Shown here in pieces: positions 15,401-23,484 of a stretch of 32,500 bases of DNA. The notes beneath the pieces were generated by a model that saw nothing but the letters and a program-made list of their open reading frames with translations, did not search any database and was not told the origin of the DNA. The DNA comes from an uncultured Candidatus Soleaferrea sp. (GTDB lineage Bacteria; Bacillota; Clostridia; Oscillospirales; Ruminococcaceae). The DNA lies in contig CAKTAG010000005.1 in NCBI GenBank assembly GCA_934527325.1, positions 1 through 32,500 of the forward strand, written 5' to 3'. How positions within the stretch are numbered: position 1 is the first letter of the stretch; each line of letters starts with the position of its first letter. The position numbers and the translations under genes were made by a program.

Positions 15401-17187
15401 ATGTTACCCACTTCAGCACGTTAGGTGCATCTGCAGACGGCGATACTATAAATTACGGATTAGAAGACTGTAACAACGAAAATCTCAACCCCGGCAAAGG
15501 TTTTGTTTATAATGGAGATAAATCAACCAACAGAATCACGCTAGATAAAACAAGTACAAAAGAGGAAGAAATTGCACTTTATTTTAACCGCGAAAGATAT
15601 GACGTAACCTTTGACCTAGATGGTGGTAAAGGTGATAATATACCAAACGATGGCAAATATAAATATGAATCAAAAATATTCCTTCCTACCCTATCTAGAA
15701 CAAATTACAAATTCCTTGGTTGGAAAAGTGATAGTAGCACAGACACTATATCTGCCAACACACGGGTAAGAATAAAAGCCCCTACAACATTCACCGCTAA
15801 ATGGGAGAAATTACCTGACATTGAACGTCCATATAGTGTCCATGTTTATTTACAAAAATTACCGCCATATACGCGATATACAGAGTATGAATCCATAGCC
15901 GACATAAATCGACCAGCATCCCTAAAACCATCTGAATCTTCAAAAGATATACAATATTCATTTGCTGACTATGAGTCAAGCTTAGGTGTTAAATCTATTA
16001 CTGGTTTTGTCCGTAACACATCAAAAAGTACCCAAAAAATAACTGTAACTCCTTATGCCAAATCACCAGACATAAACCTCTACTACGACCGTGCTGAATA
16101 TAAAGTAACCTTTAACCTAGATAACGGTTATGATGGTCCAAAAAGTGGCAACTACAAATATGGAACAAAAATAACGCTTACCCAACCCTATAAAACTGAT
16201 TATACATTTATTAATTGGGTAGATAGTGATAACAAAAAGTATAACGCTAATGATACAGTTACTGTAAATAAAGCCACAACTTTCACTGCTATTTGGAATT
16301 ATAATGGTTCTAGCTATAGTGGCGGCGGCGGCTATAGTGGCGGTGGCAGCTCCGGTGGCGGCGGTAGCGGCGGCGGCGGCAGTTCTGGCGGCGGCGGCAG
16401 TTCTGGTAGTAGTAGTTCCTCATCATCTACAACCACTTCTAACGCTACCAACACAGCTCCAACCACCAATGTACCTGTTGCTATTACTTACGAATTTAAA
16501 GCTGATAGAAAAGAAGCTATTGATGTTTTTGCTGTTTATAAAGATTACATTAATCAATCGTTTAATACAGCTAACATTATTGACAAAAATAACAAAGCTA
16601 TTGTTTTTAAAACAAACAATGTTACTGCAGATGGTAAAAAAGATAATTTAGCTATCTGGACTTTTGAATTAAAAACTTTAGATAATAACTTCGCACAAAT
16701 TTACAAAGAACGTATAGACCTTGAGCAAAAAGTAAATGCTGGTACAGCCTCTGAAGCAGAAAAAGCAAATTTAGATTCTGTAAAAAAACAGTTAAATGAA
16801 TACAACTTTAAACTATCTGTATCTACATCTAAGTTTGATGAAGAAAAAACCGTACCAGAAAAAATAGCACCTCTTTTCAAAGGTAAAGATGCTTTATTAG
16901 TAGACTTCACCCAAAATGGTAAATTCCCTGGCCAAGCTATTGTAGATTTAAATTTAGGCAAAGAATATGCAAACAAAGAATTTTACGTCTACTATTTGCA
17001 TACAGATGCAAACAGTAAAAAATCTACAATACAATTAATAGGTGAAAATGTAAAAGTAGCAGCTAATGGCTATGTAAGGTTTAGGTCTAACCATGGTGCA
17101 AATTACATTTTTACCCCTAAAGGTAAATTACCAAATATTAACGCAGCAAAACAATTAGAAGATCAAGCTAAAAACGTATTAAATTAA
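12484..17187 (+). CDS. Large exported metallophosphoesterase with InlB-type repeats and Gly/Ser linker
   Basis: A 1567-residue exported protein; AAGGAG lies 7 bases before the ATG. A signal peptide spans about 1-36. Residues 55-530 form a calcineurin-like/5'-nucleotidase (UshA-type) metallophosphoesterase with DLHG (62-65), GDIV (122-125), GNHE (164-167), THID (417-420) and GHKH (450-453), so both metal sites look complete. Then come four InlB B-repeats (about 697-784, 872-949, 1038-1108, 1205-1272), alternating with three MucBP-like modules that start YxVxIYxQxLD. A Gly/Ser linker (about 1274-1315) leads to a C-terminal beta-rich domain ending near YVRFRSNHGANYIF. No LPXTG and no terminal membrane helix, so the surface attachment is unclear. 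Likely hydrolyses extracellular nucleotides or other phosphoesters; substrate unknown. Confidence 0.88.
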   Translation: MKKTFINKLHFSFVFLALITLTTSIVLNFTFNTTFATDSNVNPITDIGTTNDSIIKVIATSDLHGNFQENTANIYLDIGGKSRSSKKSHKSDGLDLKKDVKEYIEAQRTAYGKDSIFVVDLGDIVTASYKPQYNTINDYLFINESIEKIIPIYNDIGYDYIVPGNHEGTRYLNKQLAANIFNKTETIDDITFRDADKITNATRAKKFFLPASTLYNMFIDHYKDGHPTLKNTKILSANMKQLDIGIVDSTKQLGFLKIHYNAGSRTNPKPTIYDLPDTTEEQYTWLDDASTRTSAIADFDFVRSLLSEFKFDNGKLSGTQKTSKNNTKHYELLPEAFKSTYNDTHDFIQKYVESSVIKEVGDLKICFVGLTTKEIQALYSSSAAQGLSFNFDKKLQDTLNDLASQKGTKFDYIIALTHIDDDGKRNGAYQTSLYDLNTLGLSNKFDLIFNGHKHGEGENTSKYNTEWAQASGSLGSILDATIKKSPATSLPKLSYDNNVKYVTKDTIKKHIPFRVEIYESDDHGQYNKSPNVTHIAESSSATVTLGNLTSKFYLKNADGSTKNDYTIDTSLTKLPNNTNISINNDGSSVFKLYYKKTTNQQCELQLKIYYENPNKKHTYPSTPNETLAFKNTDAKCYFKVGDTITIQDIESNKYYDFKPKDDYAINTDSKYGAKSTAQVKFTDSNPKTMDIYCHWYKVDLKFNDGSSDESFITSDSLAAAATAYKKLNGKHDRGEVIQLPDCEFKTISDGYQFVNWQSSSGATYPVGKEYHLVQRKNVTFTATWRQPEIDRKYNVKIYKQKLDDSYELSNTYTQSEKIPENQDSEDITISENDERINLPGFTINDQESKLTATVYRDGTPSKDIVVYLDRKRYDVDFELDSGKYPLTGNYEYGETITLPTPSKDGYNFVSWHPSHDKEQCYRGGENVTINEDVIKNIKGSDKIKFIAKWRKVEPGKVNYRINILKENLDDDNYVTHFSTLGASADGDTINYGLEDCNNENLNPGKGFVYNGDKSTNRITLDKTSTKEEEIALYFNRERYDVTFDLDGGKGDNIPNDGKYKYESKIFLPTLSRTNYKFLGWKSDSSTDTISANTRVRIKAPTTFTAKWEKLPDIERPYSVHVYLQKLPPYTRYTEYESIADINRPASLKPSESSKDIQYSFADYESSLGVKSITGFVRNTSKSTQKITVTPYAKSPDINLYYDRAEYKVTFNLDNGYDGPKSGNYKYGTKITLTQPYKTDYTFINWVDSDNKKYNANDTVTVNKATTFTAIWNYNGSSYSGGGGYSGGGSSGGGGSGGGGSSGGGGSSGSSSSSSSTTTSNATNTAPTTNVPVAITYEFKADRKEAIDVFAVYKDYINQSFNTANIIDKNNKAIVFKTNNVTADGKKDNLAIWTFELKTLDNNFAQIYKERIDLEQKVNAGTASEAEKANLDSVKKQLNEYNFKLSVSTSKFDEEKTVPEKIAPLFKGKDALLVDFTQNGKFPGQAIVDLNLGKEYANKEFYVYYLHTDANSKKSTIQLIGENVKVAANGYVRFRSNHGANYIFTPKGKLPNINAAKQLEDQAKNVLN

Positions 17188-17205
17188 CATTAAGAAAACT
17201 TCTGT

Positions 17206-17234
17206 AACCAAAAAAACACTCCGCACATATTATA
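17206..17234 (+). promoter_or_regulatory. Possible sigma-K (late mother-cell) promoter
   Basis: AACC at 17206-17209 and CATATTATA at 17226-17234 match the sigma-K consensus (AC in the -35, CATANNNTA in the -10) with a 16-base spacer. It lies 40 bases before the Cys-rich peptide gene. Such short AT-rich matches can occur by chance. Confidence 0.4.
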
Positions 17235-17273
17235 TAAAGAACCCAAATAAAAATTAACATTGGAGGCTTTAAT

Positions 17274-17420
17274 ATGTGCGGAAATAACTTTGGCAACTGT
17301 GGTTGCTTATTTATAATAGTATTAATAATATTACTTTTATGTTGTTGCGGAAACAATGGTAATTGCAACAACAACGATTGTAACAACGATTGCGGTTGCA
17401 ACAACAATTGTGGCTGCTAA
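17274..17420 (+). CDS. 48-residue Cys/Asn-rich single-pass membrane peptide
   Basis: A short gene with an excellent ribosome site: TTGGAGG, 7 bases before the ATG. The peptide starts MCGNNFGNCGC, has one hydrophobic segment LFIIVLIILLL (12-22), then CCCGNNGNC and an Asn/Asp/Cys/Gly tail ending NNNCGC. Twelve of 48 residues are Cys and about a quarter are Asn. Small proteins with one membrane segment and Cys- or Gly-rich tails occur in spore formers (YjcZ-like and coat-associated types), but I cannot assign a family. Possible roles are disulfide or metal cross-linking in the spore envelope. A sigma-K-like promoter precedes it and a strong terminator follows, which supports an independent transcription unit. 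Dense Cys and Asn codons, together with the ribosome site, make a chance frame unlikely. Confidence 0.8.
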   Translation: MCGNNFGNCGCLFIIVLIILLLCCCGNNGNCNNNDCNNDCGCNNNCGC

Positions 17421-17477
17421 TTTAAAATTAAAATCACCCCAAATGGGTACAGTCCAATAAAACAATAATAATGTTTT

Positions 17478-17514
17478 CATAAATGCGGCATGGTCTAACC
17501 ATGCCGCATTTATG
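17478..17514 (+). terminator. Terminator of the Cys-rich peptide gene
   Basis: A perfect 17-bp stem (17478-17494 with 17498-17514; ATAAATGCGGCATGGT around CTA), followed by TTTTAA. It lies 58 bases after the stop. Confidence 0.8.
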
Positions 17515-17588
17515 TTTTAACTGCACACAGATGTTAGATGAGCTTACTATTAAATATATATAGGCTTAGGCCACACTTACACAACAAT

Positions 17589-17675
17589 TATTTAACACCA
17601 ATAAAAGCTAGTTACAATAAATATTTACCTAATAGATTTTTATCGAACCATTTATTACAAAACATCTTGACCAGT
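17589..17675. repeat. Dispersed repeat, copy B
   Basis: TTTAACACCAATAAAAGCTA through TCGAACCATTTATTACAA matches copy A at 11631-11723, with a short deletion before AAAGCTA. Here no recognisable intron sequence adjoins it. Confidence 0.65.
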
Positions 17676-17741
17676 ACACTTTTCACATACCAACAATAAT
17701 TCTGCCAAAGCCTGAGCAAAATTTTCAAAAAAATATATAAA

Positions 17742-17861
17742 AATGTGATAACACTACACTAAAATAAATATAATTTTGTGAACCAGCATTGAAAACTTTT
17801 CAGCTATGATGTATAATAACTATGTGATTTTGCTACACTAAAACTCCAATAATAGTGTGAA
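17742..17861 (+). repeat. Two 41-bp imperfect direct repeats around a promoter
   Basis: 17742-17782 and 17821-17861 are equal in length and share ATGTGAT, CTACACTAAAA and GTGTGAA at the same spacing (about 28 of 41 identical). They flank the -35/-10 pair of the first ATPase gene, so they may be operator sites or a duplicated leader. Confidence 0.5.
17789..17817 (+). promoter_or_regulatory. Sigma-A promoter of the first AAA ATPase gene
   Basis: TTGAAA at 17789-17794 and TATAAT at 17812-17817 with a 17-base spacer, 55 bases before the ATG at 17873. Confidence 0.8.
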
Positions 17862-17872
17862 GGAGTATTTTT

Positions 17873-19228
17873 ATGGAACGATTTATTTTGAAAAAATTAT
17901 TAAATTGGAAGAATTCACCTTACCGTAAACCTCTGATTTTAAAAGGTGTGCGTCAGGTAGGTAAAACCTGGATTTTAAAAGAGTTTGGTAAGCGATATTA
18001 TGAAAATATCGCTTACTTTAACTTTGACGAAAACGAGGAATACAAGCAGTTCTTCGAAACTACCAAGCACGTTGACCGCATTTTGCAAAATTTGATGTTA
18101 GCCAGCGGTCAAAAAATAGTACCAGAAAAAACCCTCATAATTTTCGATGAGGTACAAGATTGCCCCAAAGTTATAAACTCTATGAAGTATTTCTGCGAAA
18201 ATGCCTCGCAGTATCATATTGCTTGTGCCGGTTCTCTGCTCGGCATTGCTCTGGCAAAACCTTCTTCTTTCCCTGTTGGTAAGGTCAACTTCATGCAAAT
18301 TGAGCCCATGAGTTTTGAAGAATTCCTGCTTGCCAATGGCGATGATAATTTGCTGGCTTTTTTGGAAAGTTTAGATAACCTTGAACCAATTCCCGATGCA
18401 TTCTTTAACCCTTTATGTGAAAAATTGAAGATGTACTATGTAACCGGTGGTATGCCAGAATCTGTTTTTATGTGGACAAAAGCTCGTGACGTTGCTGCCA
18501 TGCAAGAAGCTCTATCCAACATCATAGATGCTTATGAACGTGACTTTGCAAAACATCCTAACATCAGTGAATTTCCGAAGATTTCTATGATTTGGAAATC
18601 TATTCCCTCACAATTAGCAAAGGAAAACAAAAAATTCATCTATAAGGTTGTTAAAGAAGGAGCAAGAGCCCGTGAATACGAAAATGCTCTGCAGTGGCTG
18701 GTAGATGCCCGCTTGGTGCATAAAATCTACCGCAGCAGTGCCCCTGGTCTACCTGTAGCAGCTTACGATGACTTATCTGCTTTTAAGATTTACCTGGTTG
18801 ATGTTGGTTTGCTTCGCCGTTTGGCACAGCTTGCCCCTACAGCTTTTGGCGAAGGTAACCGTTTGTTCACTGAATTTAAAGGTGCATTAACCGAAAATTT
18901 TGTATTGCAATCTTTAATTACTCAGTTTGAAGTAGTTCCCCGCTACTGGGCGCAAAACAACCCTCCATATGAAGTAGATTTTCTGATACAACGAGAAAAT
19001 GATATTTTCCCAATAGAAGTCAAATCTAAAACAAATACATCTAGCAAAAGCCTTAAAAAATTCAAAGAACTGTTCCCAGAAAAGGTAAAGCTTAGTGTAC
19101 GTTTTTCTTTGAACAATTTAAAACTTGATAATGGACTACTGAATATTCCTCTATTTATGGCAAATCAAACAGACAAATTGATTGAGCTAGCATTAAAAAA
19201 ACAAACACTAATGGGCAACATAAAATAA
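17873..19228 (+). CDS. AAA_14/DUF4143 ATPase, copy 1
   Basis: A 451-residue ATPase of the widespread AAA_14 plus DUF4143 family. Walker A is GVRQVGKT (25-32), Walker B LIIFDE (88-93), and a sensor-like stretch CAGSLLGIAL follows. The C-terminal DUF4143 part ends in a PD-(D/E)xK nuclease-like signature: EVDFLIQ, then PIEVKSK. The biological role of the family is unclear; such genes are highly duplicated and often mobile in gut and oral bacteria and archaea. GAAGGAG lies 7 bases before the ATG. Base composition and codon use are visibly richer in GC than the surrounding genes, which suggests acquisition. A paralogue follows after 116 bases. Confidence 0.92.
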   Translation: MERFILKKLLNWKNSPYRKPLILKGVRQVGKTWILKEFGKRYYENIAYFNFDENEEYKQFFETTKHVDRILQNLMLASGQKIVPEKTLIIFDEVQDCPKVINSMKYFCENASQYHIACAGSLLGIALAKPSSFPVGKVNFMQIEPMSFEEFLLANGDDNLLAFLESLDNLEPIPDAFFNPLCEKLKMYYVTGGMPESVFMWTKARDVAAMQEALSNIIDAYERDFAKHPNISEFPKISMIWKSIPSQLAKENKKFIYKVVKEGARAREYENALQWLVDARLVHKIYRSSAPGLPVAAYDDLSAFKIYLVDVGLLRRLAQLAPTAFGEGNRLFTEFKGALTENFVLQSLITQFEVVPRYWAQNNPPYEVDFLIQRENDIFPIEVKSKTNTSSKSLKKFKELFPEKVKLSVRFSLNNLKLDNGLLNIPLFMANQTDKLIELALKKQTLMGNIK

Positions 19229-19344
19229 CTATGAATAAAATTTTAAATGGCCAAACATAGTCTTTTGTAGTGATATAATAAAAATTGTAGCAACATATAT
19301 TCGAGTAATGTATAATAATATTATCAAAACTAGGAGGACTAATT

Positions 19345-20640
19345 ATGTATAGAAAAATTATAAGCTTCTTAGAAGTGTGGAAAAAAAACAAACACCGCAA
19401 GCCTCTTATTTTACAGGGCGCAAGGCAAGTTGGAAAAACTTATTCTATTCTAGAATTTGGGCGCACCCATTATGAAAATGTGGCATACTTCAACTTTGAA
19501 ACCAATCCAAAACTTAACAAAACCTTCGAGGAAAATATCAGTCCTGATTATCTGATACCAATTTTATCACATATAGCAGGTCAAACTATTGTAAAAGAAA
19601 AAACGCTGATAGTTTTTGATGAGGTACAACTTTGCGAAAGGGCATTGACCTCTCTTAAATACTTTTACGAGAATGCTCCAGAATATCACATCATCGTTGC
19701 AGGCAGCTTACTTGGCGTTGCTGTTAACAGAGCTAAATTCTCTTTCCCTGTAGGAAAGGTTGATATAAAAACACTTTATGCTATGGATATGGAAGAATTT
19801 ATGTTGGCTCTTGGTGAAGGTAATTTAGTAGAGCAGATAAAAAAATGCTTCAACACTAATACACCACTGCCATCTGCATTACACAACGCCGCAATGCAGC
19901 TATATTACCAATACCTTGTAGTTGGCGGTATGCCAGAGTGTGTAATGCAGTTCGCTCAAACAAAAGATTATATTCTTATTCGCCATACACAAGACACGAT
20001 ACTCACAAGCTACCTCAATGATATGAGCAAATATAACAACTTAAATGAAATCAAAAAAACCAGACTTACCTACGACAATATAACCGTTCAACTCTCCAAA
20101 AAAAATACTCGTTTTCAATATAAGCTGATTAAGAAAGGCGGACGTGCTTCTGAATTTGAAAATGCAATTGAATGGCTTTGCTTATCTGGTATCGTGTCAC
20201 AGGTTTACAAGGTAGAACAAATAAAAAAACCTTTAGAAAATTACCGTGATATTGATGCGTTCAAGATTTATGTATCTGATTTAGGGCTGCTTTGTGCTAA
20301 AAAAGATTTAGCTGCCAATGACATTCTATATATGGTTGAAGAAATCAATGATTTTAAGGGTGGTATGGCAGAAAACTATGTTAATGTGCAGCTTTCCATT
20401 AACGGCTACCGCACTTACTATTGGGAATCTGGGCGCGGAGCTGAAATTGATTTTATTATTCAGCGTAATGGTCAACTTATTCCAATTGAAGTAAAATCTG
20501 CTGACAACACCAGAGCCAAGAGCTTAAATACCTACATGGCCACCTACAAGCCCGCTTATGCAATTAAACTCTCTGCCAAAAACTTCGGCTTTAAAGATAA
20601 TAAAAAGATTGTTCCTCTATATGCCACATTTTGCATCTAA
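19345..20640 (+). CDS. AAA_14/DUF4143 ATPase, copy 2
   Basis: A 431-residue paralogue of the preceding gene, with Walker A GARQVGKT (25-32), Walker B LIVFDE, AGSLLGVAV, and the nuclease-like end AEIDFIIQRNG followed by PIEVKSAD. The two proteins align along their whole length but differ at many positions, so the pair is an old duplication or came in together. AGGAGG lies 7 bases before the ATG. The 116-base gap contains two TATAAT-like boxes but no good -35, so it could be read from the first gene's promoter. The GC-rich codon choice matches copy 1. Role unknown. Confidence 0.92.
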   Translation: MYRKIISFLEVWKKNKHRKPLILQGARQVGKTYSILEFGRTHYENVAYFNFETNPKLNKTFEENISPDYLIPILSHIAGQTIVKEKTLIVFDEVQLCERALTSLKYFYENAPEYHIIVAGSLLGVAVNRAKFSFPVGKVDIKTLYAMDMEEFMLALGEGNLVEQIKKCFNTNTPLPSALHNAAMQLYYQYLVVGGMPECVMQFAQTKDYILIRHTQDTILTSYLNDMSKYNNLNEIKKTRLTYDNITVQLSKKNTRFQYKLIKKGGRASEFENAIEWLCLSGIVSQVYKVEQIKKPLENYRDIDAFKIYVSDLGLLCAKKDLAANDILYMVEEINDFKGGMAENYVNVQLSINGYRTYYWESGRGAEIDFIIQRNGQLIPIEVKSADNTRAKSLNTYMATYKPAYAIKLSAKNFGFKDNKKIVPLYATFCI

Positions 20641-20860
20641 AATAAATATTGCAGTTATAGCATTATAGTAAATTGCAGTAAAACGATTTTTAAAACCGAG
20701 TAACTACAAGCCCCTTTTTAACTTACAAATGGTTCAAATATAAGCTGTATATAGATTTGAATTATACTGTAAACTTACCTTCTATACACAAAAAACTTTC
20801 ATAAAATTTCTACACTTGCACTAGCTAGAAAAGTATATCACAACCTACTGAACACACCAA

Positions 20861-20900
20861 GAAGAAGCCGCCTGGGCATTAATGCCCAGGCGGCTTCTTC
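20861..20900. terminator. Bidirectional terminator between ATPase copy 2 and murG
   Basis: A perfect 40-base palindrome (GAAGAAGCCGCCTGGGCATT and its complement), followed on the plus strand by GCGTTATTTTTTATTT. It closes the minus-strand cell-wall operon and the plus-strand ATPase pair. The preceding 220 bases (from 20641) hold nothing I recognise. Confidence 0.85.
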
Positions 20901-20910
20901 GCGTTATTTT

Positions 20911-22035
20911 TTATTTATTTATAACAGTTAGCATAATATCATGTATTTTTTCACTAGCATTAGTTACAGCAAGCTTTTTTGCATTATTAGCCATTCTTAC
21001 TATACTTTCTGGGTTACTAATTAGTTTTTCAACTTCTTTGTAAAGTCTATTTGCACTTAAGTTTTTTTCTTCTATTAAAATAGCTGCACCAGCATCTGCC
21101 AAAACCTTTGCATTATAATATTGATGGTTTTCTGCTACATTCGGCGAAGGTATTAATATAGCAGCTCTACCAACTGCTTCAAGCTCACTTAACGTTATTG
21201 CCCCTGCTCTACAAATAACAATATCTGCAGCTGCTAAGCACTCATCCATATTATTTATGTACTCTTTAATGTTTATGTTTTTATTCCCTTTAATAAATAC
21301 ATTTTCCGCCTTTAAAAATTTAGGGAACAAATCTACACCATATTTGCCTGTTGCATGTATATGGTAAACATTAGGTTTTTTATATGTTTTTGCAATTAAA
21401 CCTGCCACAGCTTTATTTATAGCGTTTGCCCCCAAGCTACCGCCAAAAGATAGTATACATATGGCATTTTTACTTATACCCAATTTATTTCTAGCCACAT
21501 CACGGTCAGTTAACAAAATTTCACTTCTAATGGGGTTACCAACCACTTCAATATTACAATTTTTATTTAAATATTTTTTCGCCTCATCTACAGCTAACAA
21601 AACCTTATCTACTTTTTTAGATAATATTTTTGTTGTAATACCAGGGTAAGCATTTTGTTCATGGGTAATTGTTTTTATACCCATTTTAGCAGCCTCGTTC
21701 ATAACCGGCCCAGTTACGTAACCACCAGTACCAATAACTACATCTGGTTTAAAATTTTTTAATATTCGCCTTACTTTAATATTCGCCACCAAAAGCAACC
21801 ATATTGCTTGAACATTATTGCTTATGTTTTTTAAATTAATTTTTCTTTGAAATCCCTTTACTTTTATACCTATAAAACTATACCCTGCTTTTGTTGCAAG
21901 TTTATATTCCATATGGTTAGGGTTCCCTACATAAACCAAATGCCAATCTGGATGTTTTTTTTTTACAACATCTGCTATTGCCAATGCTGGGTTTATATGC
22001 CCAGCTGTACCACCACCTGTAACCATCAGCTTCAT
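20911..22035 (-). CDS. murG: UDP-GlcNAc:lipid I transferase MurG
   Basis: MurG adds GlcNAc to lipid I at the inner face of the membrane, making lipid II. GT-B fold: N-terminal glycine-rich loop GGGTAGHINPALAIA, HEQNAYPG in the acceptor site, and the C-terminal donor site with SFGGSLGA, CRAGAITLSELEA and NHQYYNA. The frame stays open upstream to 22080, but the ATG at 22035 begins the fold directly (MKLMVTGGG) and has AAAGGAAG about 10 bases before it, giving 374 residues. It is the last gene of the cluster, 31 bases after ftsW. The usual following genes murB and ftsQ are missing. Confidence 0.97.
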   Translation of the reverse strand: MKLMVTGGGTAGHINPALAIADVVKKKHPDWHLVYVGNPNHMEYKLATKAGYSFIGIKVKGFQRKINLKNISNNVQAIWLLLVANIKVRRILKNFKPDVVIGTGGYVTGPVMNEAAKMGIKTITHEQNAYPGITTKILSKKVDKVLLAVDEAKKYLNKNCNIEVVGNPIRSEILLTDRDVARNKLGISKNAICILSFGGSLGANAINKAVAGLIAKTYKKPNVYHIHATGKYGVDLFPKFLKAENVFIKGNKNINIKEYINNMDECLAAADIVICRAGAITLSELEAVGRAAILIPSPNVAENHQYYNAKVLADAGAAILIEEKNLSANRLYKEVEKLISNPESIVRMANNAKKLAVTNASEKIHDIMLTVINK

Positions 22036-22066
22036 TAAAAAAAATCTTCCTTTCAACCCTTTTTCA

Positions 22067-23197
22067 CTATACTTTTTCAATTGAAGAGTACCTAGAAATA
22101 GATAGTATTACACCCATCTGCATAAGTAACATCATAAGCGATGTACCACCATAACTAAAAAAAGGCAAACTTATACCTGTATTAGGTATTGTATTGGTAA
22201 CCACTGCAATATTTAAAATTGCTTGTAACCCCACCTGAGTAGTAAAACCCACAGCCAACATAGTTCCAAATTTATCTGGCGCCTTCATTGCAATAATAAA
22301 ACCTCGCCAAACAAGTAACGCAAACAATATAATTATTACTGTTGCACCAACAAAACCTAATTCCTCGCAAACAACCGAAAATACAAAATCATTTTGCGGC
22401 TCTGGCAAAAATAAAAACTTTTGCTTAGAACCACCTATACCAGTACCAAACAACCCCCCAGACCCAATAGCATAAAGAGATTGTATTGTTTGGTACCCAT
22501 TATTAGTTGGGTCAGAAAATGGATCTACCCAATATTGAACCCTAGACATAGCATACTTAACTAAACCCGGAATCAATATTACTATTCCAACACACCCAAC
22601 AATAGCTCCACCAACTAATAAAAACCAAAATATACTTGTTCCACCAACAAACATCATTATAGCAGATATTCCAAACATCAAAACTGTTCCCGAAAGGTGC
22701 GGTTCTAAAACCATTAAAAAAGCTACTACTCCCAATACTACTACAAAAGGCAAAACTCCATATTTAAACGTCTTCATACGTTCACTATTAATTGCTACAT
22801 AATGGGCAAAAAGCACTATAAGTGAAAATTTTGCAATTTCTGATGGCTGAAATGTTATAAAACCTAAATTAATCCATCTAGAAGCACCATTTAAATCTGT
22901 TGTAAAAATAACTACTATTAACAAAAATATAGATACTGTAAACAACGGTATTGTAAACTTCATTAAAATATGGTAATCAATATTAGCTATCATAGTCATA
23001 ACAATTAACCCCGCTATAGCAAATATTGCCTGCCTAGTTATAAAATGAAAAAAATTATTAAAATAATAATATGCATAAGCATAACTAGCAGAAAATAACA
23101 TAACTAAACCAAAAGCAACCAATAATAAAACAATGGTTACAAAAGTAATGTCTACATGCCCTTTAATTAATGTTTTATTTCCTTTTAACAAACTCAC
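22067..23197 (-). CDS. ftsW: SEDS-family peptidoglycan glycosyltransferase FtsW/SpoVE
   Basis: A 376-residue polytopic membrane protein (about ten helices) of the SEDS family, which polymerises lipid II as partner of a class B PBP. Family landmarks: LVMLFSASY near the start, WINLGFITFQPSEIAKFSLI, YWVDPFSDP, GLFGTGIGGSKQKFLFLPEP, NDFVFSVVCEELGFVG and the terminal TGISLPFFSYGGTS. It starts with GTG, with AGGGG 7 bases before it. Its place between mraY and murG is where both ftsW and spoVE are found in Clostridia, so division and cortex roles cannot be separated here. The partner is presumably the PBP at 27450. A 287-base non-coding gap separates it from mraY. Confidence 0.95.
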   Translation of the reverse strand: MSLLKGNKTLIKGHVDITFVTIVLLLVAFGLVMLFSASYAYAYYYFNNFFHFITRQAIFAIAGLIVMTMIANIDYHILMKFTIPLFTVSIFLLIVVIFTTDLNGASRWINLGFITFQPSEIAKFSLIVLFAHYVAINSERMKTFKYGVLPFVVVLGVVAFLMVLEPHLSGTVLMFGISAIMMFVGGTSIFWFLLVGGAIVGCVGIVILIPGLVKYAMSRVQYWVDPFSDPTNNGYQTIQSLYAIGSGGLFGTGIGGSKQKFLFLPEPQNDFVFSVVCEELGFVGATVIIILFALLVWRGFIIAMKAPDKFGTMLAVGFTTQVGLQAILNIAVVTNTIPNTGISLPFFSYGGTSLMMLLMQMGVILSISRYSSIEKV

Positions 23198-23484
23198 TTT
23201 TATTCCCCTTTTAAGAAATTAGAAGTAACTTTCACCTATATGGTACCAATGTTGCTGATTTTTTATATAAGCTCTTTTAAACGTATATCAAACAATTATT
23301 AACCAAAGCCTTTCGGTAATATTCTTTTTGAATACCTAATCGCATAGCTATTGTTTTTACATATCACTAATTATATTATTATCACATGAAGGTACCTAAT
23401 ACAAATTTTATGAATTTTATATTACAAATTAAGGTATATAACCTATAACACCATAAATTATTATAACCTAACATACTATTAAAA
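23198..23484 (-). other. Non-coding gap where murD would normally be
   Basis: 287 bases between mraY and ftsW, whereas the other mur-gene junctions in this operon are 10 to 85 bases. I translated it by eye on the minus strand and saw neither the MurD N-terminal Rossmann motif nor its C-terminal SPACASFD motif. Small inverted repeats are present (GGTATTC with GAATATTACC near 23310-23330). It may hold a second promoter for ftsW-murG. Confidence 0.6.

Noticed and set aside
16304..16651. 115-codon plus-strand frame rich in Ala/Val/Leu
   Set aside because: Shifted reading of the Gly/Ser linker codons (GGC repeats) of the large phosphoesterase.
23198..23484. Decayed murD gene
   Set aside because: No MurD motif could be read in any minus-strand frame; treated as a gap, not a pseudogene.
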